Of a stretch of 64,000 nt of DNA, positions 1 to 11,158 are shown piece after piece. Under the pieces are notes generated by a model that was given only the letters and a program-made list of their open reading frames with translations, was not told the DNA's origin and did no database searches. Each line of letters starts with the position of its first letter. The first letter of the stretch is position 1. Both the position numbers and the translations under genes were made by a program. The DNA is from Rhinopithecus roxellana. Taxonomy: Eukaryota; Chordata; Mammalia; Primates; Cercopithecidae. Location of the stretch: positions 84,444,033-84,508,032 of the forward strand of contig NC_044550.1 in the NCBI RefSeq assembly GCF_007565055.1, written 5' to 3'.

Positions 1-112
1 CTGCTTTTTCAGTTTTCTCACCTATAAAATTGGATAATCACAGTATCTGTCTCCTAAGAAGGGTAATATATGTAAAATGCTTGAAATAATAAGTGCTCAA
101 TATGAGTTGATT
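1..112 (+). repeat. MIR SINE relic
   Basis: The piece reads like the 3' half of MIR: 'ttttctcacctataaaat' followed later by 'aaaatgcttgaaataataagtgctcaat'. It is heavily diverged and cut by the window edge. Confidence 0.6.
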
Positions 113-469
113 ACTATTAGGGACAGAGTAGAGAGGAAAAACACATGGCACTCTGTGTGCATGGCACTCACAGTCTAAACAGAGCAGACATATATTAACC
201 AAGGAACCACACGAACAGATGAAACTCGGTATGGAAGTTTGCAGCCATATTTCTGAGGTCTTCTTGGAAATGTTTGCCCCTCACAAAACACTCTGCCCAA
301 AATGGACTGACTAAACATGCAGGTTAAAACTAGTCCATTATATAAGCTGAAATTAATTATTACTTACTCATTAACTTACATATTCATTGGGGGAGGGAAA
401 ATCAAGGTAAAAATTATCAGAAATGAATCCCACTTTTTGATGAATCTTCCTAAAAAGGCAGCATACCCA

Positions 470-645
470 AAAGAAAGAGCCCAAATCTAGAGAGTCCTGG
501 GTTCTAATTCCAGTTCTGCCTCTCATTATCCTCTCTGGACCTCACTGTCCTCATTCATAAAATGGGGGAATAGCATAAAATGGGGGAACTTTCAAGGTTG
601 TTGTGAGGATCTGATGAGGTACCTGGTGCAGAGAGCCACACAGGT
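470..645 (+). repeat. MIR SINE relic
   Basis: Core MIR landmarks occur in order: 'agtcctgggttctaattcc', 'ctctggacctcactgtcctc', 'cataaaatgggggaatag' and 'ggttgttgtgaggatctgatgag'. The element is in the sense orientation within the EDNRA intron. Confidence 0.75.
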
Positions 646-982
646 GGTGCACACTGAAGAAATACTAGGACCCCCCGCTGGCCCAGCCCTACCCATGCCT
701 GCCTCAAGCTGTGGAGAGCCCTCCCTCTCGCCAGCACTGCCTTCCCTTTCTCTTGCACTTGGTAGTAAAATGAGACACAAGGGTTCTATTTCTCTGCACT
801 GGAATGGATAGTATAACTCCTGCCTGGTGATAACAGGCTCTCCACTCTAGGTTACTGTCAAGGTTCACTTCCCTCCAGTGTGAATGGACATTTGCCCCTC
901 CTTAGCGTGGCGCAAGGCTGCTGTGTTTGGCTGGGAATGGGCTGGTAGGCTTGCCTTACTTCGAGTCTGTTGCTTCCCCCAG

Positions 983-1123
983 TCATGCCTCTGCTGCTGC
1001 TGTTACCAGTCCAAAAGTCTGATGACCTCGGTCCCCATGAACGGAACAAGCATCCAGTGGAAGAACCACGATCAAAACAACCACAACACAGACCGGAGCA
1101 GCCACAAGGACAGCATGAACTGA
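983..1123 (+). CDS. EDNRA: EDNRA terminal coding exon (C-terminal tail)
   Basis: This is the last coding exon of the endothelin A receptor, a class A G-protein-coupled receptor of the plasma membrane that binds endothelin-1 and couples mainly to Gq in vascular smooth muscle. The exon gives 46 codons and a TGA at 1121-1123. It opens with a cysteine cluster (SCLCCCCYQ), followed by the tail ending HKDSMN, which I recognise as the ETA C terminus. The cysteines next to helix 8 are the known palmitoylation region, and the Ser/Thr-rich remainder is the cytoplasmic tail. The reading frame starts with TCA straight after the acceptor AG at 981-982, so the intron is phase 0 here. ETB has a different tail, so paralogue confusion is unlikely. 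No frameshift or stop is seen. The rest of the receptor lies upstream of the window. Confidence 0.93.
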   Translation, partial: SCLCCCCYQSKSLMTSVPMNGTSIQWKNHDQNNHNTDRSSHKDSMN

Positions 1124-3015
1124 CCACCCTGCGAAGCACTCCTCGGCACTCCCATAATCCTCTCGGAGAAAAAAATCACAAGGCAACTGTGACTCCGGAA
1201 ATCTCTTCTCTGATCCTTCTTCCTTAACTCACTCTCACACCCAAGAAGAAATGCTTTCCAGAACCGCAAGGGTAGACCGGTTTAGCCACCCATGACATCT
1301 ACGAATCGTACTTCTTTAATTAATCTGATTTACATATTCCGCGTATTGTATTCAGCACTAAAACATGGTGGGAGCTGGGAGAGAATGAAGACTGTTCAAT
1401 GAAACCAGAAGGATATTTACTACTTTTGCATGAAAATAGAGCTTTCAAGTACATGGCTAGCTTTTATGGCAGTTCTGGTGAATGTTCAATGGGAACTGGT
1501 CACCATGCAACTATAGAGATTATGACAAGATTTTCTACTTTTTTTAACTGATTTTTTGTCCTTCAGCCAAACACAATATGGGCTCAAGTCACTTTTATTT
1601 GAAATGTCATTTGGTGCCAGTATTTTTTAACTGCATAATAGCCTAACATGACTATTTGAACTTATTTACACATAGTTTGCAAAAAAAAAAAAAAGACGAA
1701 AATAGTATTCAGGTGAGCAATTAGGTTAGTATTTTCCATGTCACTGTTTATTTTTTTAAAACACAAATTCTAAAGCTACAACAAATACTACAGGCCCTTA
1801 AAGCACAGTCTGATGATACATTTGGCAGTTTAATAGATGTTACTCAATTTTTTTTTAAACTGTATTTTCTTTTTTAAATGGTGTTTGATTACAAGAGATC
1901 TTGAGCATGTTTTGTATGTTAAATTCAAAAGTAATGCTTCAATCAGATAGTTCTTTTTCACAAGTTCAATCTGTTTTTCATGTAAATTTTGTATGAAACA
2001 TCAATGTCAAGTACCAAAATTTTAATGTGTGTGTCATTAACTCTACCTGAGACTTTCAGTGCACTGTATATAGAAGTCTAAAGCACACCTAGGAGGAAAA
2101 GATTGAATTTTTCAGATGATTTGGAAATTTTCATTCAGGTTTTGTATTAGTGACATATATATGTATATACATATCACCTCCTATTCTCTTAATTTTTCTT
2201 AAAATGTTAACTGGCAGTAAGCCTTTTTTGGTCATTCCCTTTTCCATACAGGAAACATAATTTTGAAGTGGCCAGATGAGTTTATCACGTCAGTGAAAAA
2301 TAATTACCCCCAACTGCCACCAGAACTTAACGATTCTTCACTTCTCGGGGTTTTCAGTATGAACCTAAATCCCTACCCCAACGTCTCCCTCCCACACTGC
2401 CACCATTTCAAAGGGCCCACAGTGACTTTTGCCGGGCATTTTCCCAGATGTTTACAGACTGTGAAGTACAGCAGAAAATCTTTTACTAGTGTGTGTGTAT
2501 ATATATAAACAATTGTACATTTCTTTTAGCCCATTTTTCTAGACTGTCTCTGTGGAATGTATTGTGTGTGTGATATATGCGTGTGTGCGATGGTATGTAT
2601 GGATTTAATCTAATCTAATAATTGTGCCCCGCAGTTGTGCCAAAGTGCATAGTCTGAGTAAAATCTAGGTGACTGTTCATCATGACAACCTGCCTCAGTC
2701 CATTTTAACCTGTAACAATCTTCTGCATTCATAAATCTTGTAACCATGTTACCATTACAAATGGGATAGAAGAGGCAGTGGGAAAGCGGATGAGCTGTGG
2801 ACTAGCAATATAGGGTTTTGTTTGGTTGGTTGGTTTGATAAAGCAGTATTTGGAGTCGTATTGTTTCCTGTGCTGGAGCAAAAGTCATTAAACTTTGAAG
2901 TATTATATTGTTCTTATCCTCAACTCAATGTGGTGATGAAATTGCCAGGTTGTCTGATGTTTCTTTCAGACTTCACCAGACAGATTGCTGACAATAAATT
3001 AGGTAAGATCATTTG
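1124..3015 (+). other. EDNRA: EDNRA 3' UTR
   Basis: This AT-rich non-coding sequence follows the EDNRA stop codon with no recognisable Alu or L1 in it. It holds an A14 run near 1681, several ATTTA pentamers (for example near 1663) and TA/TG-rich stretches around 2155-2175, 2490-2510 and 2560-2590. The end is set by the AATAAA at 2993 and the GT-rich stretch after it. The true transcript could run further, since another AATAAA occurs at 3761. ORFs here (for example 2263-2508) are short and lack any protein family signal. Confidence 0.7.
2993..2998 (+). promoter_or_regulatory. Candidate EDNRA poly(A) signal
   Basis: This is a canonical AATAAA in 'gacaataaattagg', about 1.87 kb after the stop codon. 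A GT-rich downstream stretch ('catttgttgggccgtatttt') follows within 15-30 bases, as expected for cleavage and CstF binding. Cleavage would fall near 3010-3020. Confidence 0.6.
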
Positions 3016-3624
3016 TTGGGCCGTATTTTAGGACAGGCATAGATAAAATAACATCAGGTTCCAGTTGCTTGAATTGCAAGGCTGAGAAGTACTGCCCCTT
3101 TGTGTGTTAGCAGTCAAATCTATTATTCCACTGGCACATCATATGCAGTGATATATGCCTATAATATAAGCCATAGGTTCACACCATTTTGTTTAGACAA
3201 TTATCTTTCTTTCAAGATGCCTTGTTTCTTTCACATGAAAAGAATGCATTTTATAAATTCAGAAAGTCATAGATTTCTGAAGGCTTCGATGTGCATTTTA
3301 TTTATGGACTAGTAAGTAATTGTAGTTTACTAGTAGGAATATTTCCAATTTCTACCTTTACGACATCTTTTCAACAAGTAACTTTGTAGAAATGAGCCAG
3401 AAGCCAAGGCCCTGAGTTGGCAGTGGCCCGTAAGTATAAAAGTTTACAGAAACCTTGCAAGTGTCTCTTCATTTTTACATAGTTTTCCATAGAAAATGTT
3501 TGTTACATAATGCCTGTTGCAAACCTCTCCTTAGTAATATCCTGGAAAGCAATTTACTATCAAACAGGTACTTCCTACTTCTATTCTCAACCAACCTATT
3601 TTGTTGTACTGAGCGTTTAATTCC
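3016..3624. other. Unique intergenic or distal 3' UTR sequence
   Basis: I see no repeat of known type and no coding exon here. If EDNRA uses a distal poly(A) site, part of this would be 3' UTR. Confidence 0.4.
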
Positions 3625-3800
3625 ATCATTCATTCCTTCATTTACCTTTCCAGTAAGTTTAATTGGGCTTCTACTATGCACCAGGCATTCTTCCAGATAT
3701 TGGGGACATAGTAAACAAAACAGGCAAAGTCCCTGATCCCAAGGAGCTTGCATTCTAGGCAATAAACAATTACAGTCAATAAGCAATATGTCAGGTAGAT
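3625..3800 (+). repeat. L2 LINE 3' fragment
   Basis: L2 3'-end landmarks occur in order: 'cattcattccttcatttac', 'cttctactatgcaccaggca', 'agatattggggacatagtaa' and 'gtccctgatcccaaggagct'. The AATAAA at 3761 belongs to this fossil. Confidence 0.75.
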
Positions 3801-4569
3801 ACCTGGAGGAAGAGATTCATATATATCCACCTGTTTATTTGACATCCACAGTTGGATGGCTAGTACACCATCATATATCCGAAATGAAGCTCCTGATACC
3901 TTCCAGCCTGCACTGCCTAATATTCCTCTGCTCAGTTATAGACAGTCACATTTTTTAGGAGTTGTTCAGGATAAAAACTTTGAAGTCATTGCTCATTCCT
4001 TTTCCTCACACCTTACAGCCAACATATCCATAAGTCCTGAAAGCCCTGTCTTCAGAATATATCCAGAACCTGACTAGTTCTCTGTCTCTGCCTCTACCTC
4101 CCTACTCTGAGCACCATCTTCTCTTGCCAGGATAACCACAATAGGCTCCTGACATGCCTACTCATTTCCAGCCTTGTAAACAGCTGTATTCCAGTTGGAG
4201 CCAGTCTCCCCTCTCCCATAAGTGATTAGGTTAGGTGAGGCTGACCAGCCTAACTCTGGCAGTTTCTCAGTAAGAACTAAGTCAGAAAGAGCTATTTTCC
4301 TACTAAAGCAGGGCTGGGAGGTTGTGAGCCTGGGCGTGGCTGGACACTGTGGTTGAGCATTATTAAGAAAGTCAATCTAGAGTGTCATGAAGATGAAGAA
4401 GAGCATTAAAGTCCCCAGTTCTAGCTCTCCTTGATGCTTTCTCATGGCTTCAGTAAACAAACCAACACATTTACCTTTTCACCTACACTAGTTAAATCTG
4501 GTTTTCTTTTGCTTACAATACACACATTGTAAGACCATCTCATGTAAGTTATCTTGAGTCATCTTTTGT
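3801..4569. other. Intergenic, no gene seen
   Basis: This is mixed-composition sequence. The reading frame at 3856-4077 shows no family signal and no splice context. I see nothing else that I can support. Confidence 0.4.
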
Positions 4570-4906
4570 TGTTGTTAATAGACTTTATGTTTTTTAGAGC
4601 TGTTCTAGGTTTACAGAAAAATTGATCCAAAATTACAGAAAATTCCTACATGCCCTCCTTTCTCCCCCTTCTCCACACAGTTTCCCCCTATTTTTTACAC
4701 CTTGTATTAATGTGGCACATTTGTCACAGTAAATGAACCAATGCAATATTATTAACTAAAGATTATAGTTTACATTAAGGTTCACTCTGTGCTCGACATT
4801 CTATGGGTTTGAGCAAATGTATAATGTTACATATCCACCATTACAGTATCATTCAGAAGAGTCCCACTGCCCTAAAAATTCCTGTGCTGCATCATTTCAT
4901 CCATCC
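4570..4906. repeat. Old L1M-type LINE fragment
   Basis: The phrase order 'agagctgttctaggtttaca', 'cacatttgtcacagtaaatg', 'tctatgggtttgagcaaatg' and 'ccaccattacagtatcat' matches a common ancient L1M segment, probably read antisense. It is strongly diverged. I infer the class from memory of the repeat, so family and orientation are uncertain. Confidence 0.5.
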
Positions 4907-6323
4907 CTCCATCCCCCTCTTGATTTATCTGTTCACTCAACACAGATGCCATGAACAACCATCATATTACATTGTGCTAATAGCTGGGAACAGGAAATTA
5001 GATGAATAAATAAATAAATGCACTGACGAGCTTTGTGGTGACTCAACAGACGTCGGCATAGGGGCTGGTAAAGGCACAAAGGAAAGAGTAGTCAAAATTC
5101 TTTTAACTTCAGTTGGTGAACACCAGCAGACAAGTATGAGGGCCTTTGCTTCCACGACTCTCATTTTACTTTGCATGAATGTTATGTCACCTCTAGGAGA
5201 AAGGCACAAGAATAAGCAATATAGTATTGTCTCTACATTCTGAGTTTTTATGAGGTCAGTAAATACATATTATTTTCCATTCAAAAGTAATTTAAAATTA
5301 TTAAAATAATGAAACACAATTCCTAGATATAATTAGGAAATACCTGAGACAAATGTCAATCTTTGACTAGTCTATTACCTCTATTGTTGTTCTTATGAGT
5401 ATTACTAGTCCATGAGATAACATGGAAAACCTTCTATGTGTAGAGTGAAGGAAACGTACTGCCAGCCTTCCCAAACCACTCCAAGCTCAGGATTCTGAGT
5501 CTTCTATTTCTTTATTTGTAAAATAATACAGTACAGCCCTGTATTTATTGATTTTACTCCATACTTCAAAGCAAAGTTAAATCAGAGCACAAGTTCACCA
5601 TATGCAGTTGAATGTTTCTGAAATTCCAATGAGGTCTTCACAATGAAAACCCAGTGGTTTGTTTGTTTGTTTGTTTGTTTTTTAATAATCCTACATTTGA
5701 AAAAGTGTCTGCCATACTTTTCTCTAAATAGTAACAAAGACAAACCAGTGTCTATATTTGGTCAGCACTGACATACTTCGACTTTTTTGTTTCTAAAACT
5801 GAAAGGGGACAGACTTGTGTTCCCAGAATCAGGAAAGAATCAATGATTGAAAATAGCATTGTAACTGCAAAACTGGGCTTTCCCTATGAGGCATGCTAGA
5901 ATGGTTCACTTTTGATTTGATGAAGCCAGAACGCATTATATCTCCTAGTTTCCGAAGCTGTTAGCATCAATATTAGTCTAGATTCTATCAGCTATATTTC
6001 TTTGGGGGTGGTAATGAATTAGGAACAGCAATGCCAATCCTAGTTAGAATCAGAAGAGTCATGGAATCTTCCTAGAGGAATATAGAGAATTCCACAATTT
6101 TTTCTCCTTTAGTCGTAAACCACAGGACCTTTATCTTCCATTTAGTTCATTTAAATGGAACTGGTCATCTTTTACTTGAATTTGATTCTGTGAAGGTGGA
6201 TGCAATTGTATACTTGATGTTGTGTGCTAGATTTGTCCCAGGTGGGAGTAATGACCCTGCGCAGTCTGCATACTACTACATTGTCAGCCAAATCACAGGC
6301 CCAAGGCACCTCCAGAGCACAGC
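4907..6323. other. Intergenic, mostly unique
   Basis: There is no gene. A short (TTTG)n run lies at about 5658-5680 and a (AAAT)n run at about 5005-5020. The remainder is AT-rich single-copy-looking DNA. Confidence 0.4.
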
Positions 6324-6336
6324 TCTGACTCACTCC

Positions 6337-6671
6337 TTTTTTTTTTTTTTTTTTTTTTGTGGGGTGGGTGGTTTGTTTTGTTCTGTTTTGAGACAGTATC
6401 TCACTCTATTGCACAGGTTGGAGTGGAGTGGTGCAACCTCAGCTCACTGCAGCCTCGACCTCCTGGGCTCAAGCAATCCTCCCATCTCAGTTTCCCCAGT
6501 AGCTGGCACTACAGACACATGTCACCATACCTCGCTATTTTTTGTATTTTTAGTAGAGATGGGGTTTCACCATGTTTCCCAGGGAGGTTTCAAACTCCTG
6601 GTCTCAAGAAATCCACCTGCCTCAGCCTCCCAAAGGGCTGGGATTACAGGCGTGAGCCAACCCACTCAGCC
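6337..6671 (-). mobile_element. Alu SINE, antisense
   Basis: The element starts with a T-run (the A tail on the other strand) and ends near 'cgtgagccaacccactcagcc'. Flanking 13-bp copies 'tctgactcactcc' (6324-6336) and 'tcttactcactcc' (6672-6684) differ at one base, so the insertion bounds are secure. Divergence suggests AluS or AluJ. Long ORFs here are Alu sequence. Confidence 0.95.
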
Positions 6672-7054
6672 TCTTACTCACTCCATTTGTGCATGCTTTT
6701 TTCAGAATAATTCCATTTCTCCATGAACTATAGCTCTCTATTTCTCTCAGAGTATGACTTTTAGGGTTAACTTCAGTTAAGTGCTTGTGCTTTTAAAATA
6801 TCCTAAAGTGAGAATATCGAAGTGTGAGCAGGTAAAGGGAATACATTTGTGCCTAATGAAACATTAATGTCACAGGTCCAACTTTTTCTCTGTGTTATGA
6901 AACCTGATAGGGTTAGGCCTGGATTGCTGTCCCTCACTCTTAGTCACAATTCCATTGGGACAAATGGAATTCTGCTGACCAACTTAGATCTAGCAAGCAG
7001 GGCCAACCCCTGGAGATGGGGGTAGAAGGGTGACTTCCCAAAGAAAGGAGAATT

Positions 7055-7355
7055 GGCCAGATGCAGTGGCTCATGCCTGTAATCCCAACATTTTGGGAAG
7101 CCAAGGTGGGTGGATCACCTGAGGTCAAGAGTTCAAGACCAGCCTGGCCAACATGGCTAAACCCCATCTCCACTAAAATTACAAAAGTTAGCCAAGCATG
7201 GTGGCAGGTGCCTGTAATCCCAGTTACTCGGGAGGCTGAGGGAGGAGAATTGGTTGAACCCAGGAGGTGGAGATTGCAGTGAGCCGAGATCACTGCACTG
7301 CACTCCATCCTGGGTGATAGAGCAAGACTCTGTCTCCAAAAAAAAAAAAAAAAGA
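7055..7355 (+). mobile_element. Alu SINE
   Basis: Full-length sense Alu from 'ggccagatgcagtggctcat' to its A tail. Duplications 'aagaaaggagaatt' (7041-7054) and 'aagaaaggagactt' (7356-7369) match at 13 of 14 bases. Confidence 0.95.
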
Positions 7356-7570
7356 AAGAAAGGAGACTTGTCTATATATCTTGCTACTCCTTATTTCAGC
7401 TCCTTTTTGACATATTCAGTTCATTCAATTGTTATTAGTTTTTAAAAATAATTTTCCCTTTCAAATTATAAAAAGAATATATCAAATATGTCAACAATGT
7501 CTTTAAAACTCTTACAGAACAATAATTAATGAACAATCCATGTATATATGGAGGGAAACTCTATACATGG

Positions 7571-7926
7571 TGATATGGTTTGGCTCTGTGTCCTCACCCA
7601 TATCTCATCTTGTAGCTCCTATAATTCCTACACGTTGTGGGAGAGACCCAGTGGGAGATGATTGAATCATGGGGGCAGGTCTTTCCCATGCTATTCTCAT
7701 GACAGTGAATAAGTCTCATGAGATTTGATGATTTTTAAAAGGGGAGTTTCCCTCCACAAGCTCTCTTCTCTTGTCTGCTGCCATGTGAGACATGCCTTTC
7801 ACCTTCTGCCATGATTGTGAGGCCTTCCCAGTCACATAAAACTGTAAGTCCAATAAACCTCTTTCTTTTGTAAATTACCCAGTCTCAGGTATGTTTTTAT
7901 TAACAGCTTGAAAATGGACTAATACA
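7571..7926 (+). mobile_element. Solo MaLR LTR (MST/THE1-like)
   Basis: This is a 356-bp LTR from 'tgatatggtttggctctgtg' to 'ggactaataca', with 'gattgaatcatgggggcagg' and 'aaattacccagtctcaggt' inside. It contains the LTR poly(A) signal region ('ccaataaacctctttc'). Flanks 'catgg' and 'tatgg' match at 4 of 5 bases, the duplication length used by this group. Confidence 0.9.
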
Positions 7927-8317
7927 TATGGGGATATATATCTTACTTATCCAGTCCTAAACAAGACAGTGCTGTACATCATTGTCAAGTCTCCAGGGGG
8001 ATTTGCATGATTTCTCTGGAAGATGTAAGCAGGACTGCTGCTGAATCATAAGGTTTGTGCATAGTTAATATCACCAATTGCAGCCAGGATGTCTCCAGAA
8101 TGGCCACACTAGTCCTGGATTGATCCATCATTTAAGAGTTCAGCAGCTCCAGATGCCATGCAATTGCCCCACTTTACGTTGGAACCACCACAATGCAGAA
8201 GCATACACCGTTAGGGACACGTAAGCAGACACTGTCAAAGACCAGTCCAGACCCCCTTGCATCCATTTTACCAGCTCTCTTCACTCATCTCCAGCTCCAA
8301 TGTTTTGGGAGTTTTTG
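7927..8317. other. Intergenic, no gene seen
   Basis: This is unique-looking sequence between two retroelements. No exon or repeat is recognised. Confidence 0.4.
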
Positions 8318-8622
8318 TGGGATTTTGTTTGTGTCTTGCTCTTTTGTCCAGGCTGGAGTGCAGTGGTGTGATCACAGCTCACTATGGCCTTGACTTCCTG
8401 GGCTCAAGAAATCCTCCCACCCCAGCCTCCTGAGTAGCTGGGACTACACGTGTGTGCCACCACACCTGACTTTTTTTTATTTTTTTTTTTACTTTTTGTT
8501 TTCAGTAGAGCGGGGGTCTCGCTATGTTACCCAGGCTGGTCTCAAACTCCTGGGCTCAAGTGATCCTTCTGCCTCTGTCCCACAAAGTGCTAGGATTACA
8601 GGCATCAGCCACCATTCGCAGT
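8318..8622 (-). mobile_element. Alu SINE, antisense, old
   Basis: Antisense Alu landmarks occur: 'ccaggctggagtgcagtggt', 'ctcaagtgatccttctgcct' and 'aaagtgctaggattacaggc'. Many substitutions and the lack of a clean T-run suggest AluJ. Confidence 0.88.
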
Positions 8623-9869
8623 CTCAGCTTCAGTGTTTCTACTGCTTAATATTTACATCTGCAACATTCGGTGGCTCGCCCTTGGACACTGGAGCCTGCC
8701 TAGACTGTAAGAAGAAGAACTGCCTGGGAATTGTATGTCCTCCTCCACCCCCACCACGACCTATAGCCAATGACTTACTGGTGTGGACTTACACCAGCTC
8801 TTGTATCTCAAGGTGGGGTAAACACCTCGCACCCTGGAGATCAGGCTGAGTCTGGGACTTCACCTGACATCTCAACTTTACTTAGCTTCTCTCTTTCCTT
8901 CCCACGGCCTACTTCTTCCACTCCCCTACTAATTTCCTCTGGAAGCTGTGCCTTAACAAACCACTTACACCCAAATCCTTGGTTCAAATTCAGCTTCAGG
9001 AAGAATCTGAGCAAAGACACACATTTCTATTTCACTACTGAACATAAATGACAAATTCCAGACATTGATCATGTTAGATTCTTCAGCATACTAAATTTGG
9101 GCTCCTATTTAAAACTACTCTTTCACTTTCTTTACTGGGCCATCTTAGTATAATATACTAAAATCTCTCTCCTAATTGACAATCCAAGCTTCCTCCCCCA
9201 CAGTTGCAGTCCCAGCTGCTGTCAAAGAGCATGGCTTTTCTGTGGGACAGTTACATCGAACCCTGTAGGAGCTCCATTTCAGACTCTCGGCGGGGATGGC
9301 TGTTAGGCGTTTCTGTGTCTCCAAATGTTACTCATGCCAGAAGCCAGCTGCAATTGCCCTTTAGAGAACATGCCCCTCTCAAGTAACTGTCGCATGAACA
9401 TTTGAGTCATTTATGAAGCTGCAAACCAATAAGAGAAGTAACAAGATTAAGTCAGGGCGGGCGGGAAAGTGCAGGCAGCAAGCACACACTTGTGAGTGTG
9501 CAAGGAGTGTGACTGTGAGAACACTCGGGAACTCGGGCGGCAGCCAGAGGAAACAGCAGGGGTGAAGGAAAGGTGTATGTATATTCAAGAAAAAAACAAC
9601 CTCAGCATTTTTAGGACAGAAGAATTGATGCCAGTGAAAGGAAAAAATTGTGTAGGGATGAAAATAAAAAGATATTTGATGGATGAAGTTCCCAGAGAAG
9701 GTGAGATGGAGAGGAAATGGCAGCCTCTCAGCCCAGGAAGAATGTTCTTCACTGATGATCAAAAGTGCCTGTGTCTCCTGCCATAGGATTTCCTATGAGT
9801 TCCATGCCCTCTGTCTGCATGTCAGGCTTAAGGATAAAGGCCTATTTGTGCCATACATAGAAAAGTGCC
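8623..9869. other. Intergenic, mostly unique
   Basis: No exon or repeat is recognised. The stretch 9270-9560 is locally richer in CpG and GC than its neighbours ('ctctcggcggggatgg', 'gggcgggcgggaaag', 'actcgggcggc'). The overlapping reading frames on both strands (9379-9786) have no family signal. Confidence 0.4.
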
Positions 9870-10216
9870 TGTATTAAGCCATTCTCGCATTGCTATAAAG
9901 ATACCTGAGACAGGGTAATTTATAAAGAAAAGAGGTTTAATTGCCTCCTGGTTCTGCAGGCTTTACAGGAGAGGACATGGTGCTGGCATCTGCTCAGCTT
10001 CTAGGGAGGCTTTGGGAGGGTGGAAGGTGGAGAGGGAGCAGGCATGTCACATGGCAAAAGCAGGGGCAAGGGAGAGAGAGTAGGGGGAAGGCGCCACACA
10101 CTTTTAAACATTAAATCAGATTGTGAGAACTCACTATCATGAAAACAGCACCAAGCCTTGAGGGATCTGTCTCCATGTACGAAACACCTCTCACCAGGTC
10201 TCACTTCCAACATCGG

Positions 10217-10579
10217 TGATATGGTTTGGCTGTCTCCCCACCCAAATCTCATCCTGAACTGTAGCTCCCATAATCCCCACTTGTCATGGGAGGGACCTGG
10301 TGGGAGGTAATTGAATCATGGGGGCAGGGTTTTCCCAGGTTTTTCTCTTGATAGTGAATAAGTCTCACAAGATCTGATGGTTGTATAAAGGGCAGTTCCC
10401 CTGCACATGCCCTCTTGCCTACCACCATGTAAGATGTGCCTCTGCTCCTCCTTTGCCTTCTGCCATGATTGTGAGGCCTCCTCAGCCATGTGGAACTCTC
10501 AGTCCATTAAACCTCTTTTTCTTTATAAATTACCCAGTCTCAGGTTTTCTTCATAACAGTATGAAAATGAACTAATACA
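10217..10579 (+). repeat. 5' LTR of MaLR provirus
   Basis: This 363-bp LTR contains 'gtaattgaatcatgggggca', a TATA-like 'tgtataaagggcagttcccc' at about 10383, and 'cattaaacctctttttcttt' as its poly(A) region. It would have driven sense transcription of the internal region. Confidence 0.9.
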
Positions 10580-10627
10580 ATAAATTGGTACCAGTAGAGT
10601 GGGGTACTGCTATAAGAATACCCGAAA

Positions 10628-11158
10628 ATGTGGAAGCGACTTTGGAGCCGGGTAACTGGCAGAGGCTGGAACAGTTTGGAGGGCTCAGAAGAAGACAGAA
10701 AAATGTGGGAAAGTTTGGAACTTCCTAGAGACTTGGAGGGCTCAGAAGACAAGAAGATGTGGGAAAGTTTGGAACTTCCTAGAGATTTGTTGAATGGCTT
10801 TGACAAAAATGGTGGTAGTGATATGGACAATAAAGTCCTGGCTGAGTTGGTCTCAGATGGAGATGAGGAACTTATTGGGAACTGGAGCAAAGGTGACTCT
10901 TGCTATGTTTTGGCAAAGAGACTGGCAGCATTTTGCCCCTGCCCTAGGGATCTGTGGAACTTTGAACTTGAGAGAGATGATTTAGGGTATCTGGTGGAAG
11001 AAATTTCTAAGCAGCAAAATGTTCAAGAAGTGACTTGGGTGCTACCAAATGCATTCAGTTTTATGTATTCACAAAGATATGGTTTGGAATTGGAACTTGT
11101 GTTAAAAGGGAAGCAGAGGATAAAAGTTTGGAAAATTTGCAGCCTAATGATGCAATAG
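10628..11158 (+). pseudogene. Relic of the MaLR internal reading frame
   Basis: An open frame of 176 codons remains in the MaLR internal region. It is acidic and contains two near-copies of 'MWESLELPRDL' (about residues 26-36 and 44-54), followed by 'IGNWSKGDSCYVLAKRLA'. MaLR internal regions carry a degenerate gag-like frame of unknown function. The frame is lost downstream in shorter overlapping pieces. A related frame lies on the other strand at 45526-45819 in a second MaLR element in this window. Nothing shows that it is expressed. Confidence 0.6.

Larger units (their letters stand above)
1..982 (+). other. EDNRA: EDNRA last intron (3' part)
   Basis: This is non-coding sequence directly upstream of the last EDNRA coding exon. 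It ends in a pyrimidine-rich tract followed by AG at 981-982, a normal splice acceptor ('ttgcttcccccag'). The donor lies outside the window. Two MIR relics sit in it (about 1-110 and 470-645). Short ORFs on both strands have no coding character. Confidence 0.85.

Noticed and set aside
858..1227. Other-frame and antisense ORFs over the EDNRA exon
   Set aside because: They are shadows. Only the frame from 983 gives the recognisable receptor tail after a proper acceptor.
6190..6726. 178-codon plus-strand ORF
   Set aside because: Most of it is antisense Alu sequence, which often leaves open frames of this type. There is no host protein signal outside the Alu.
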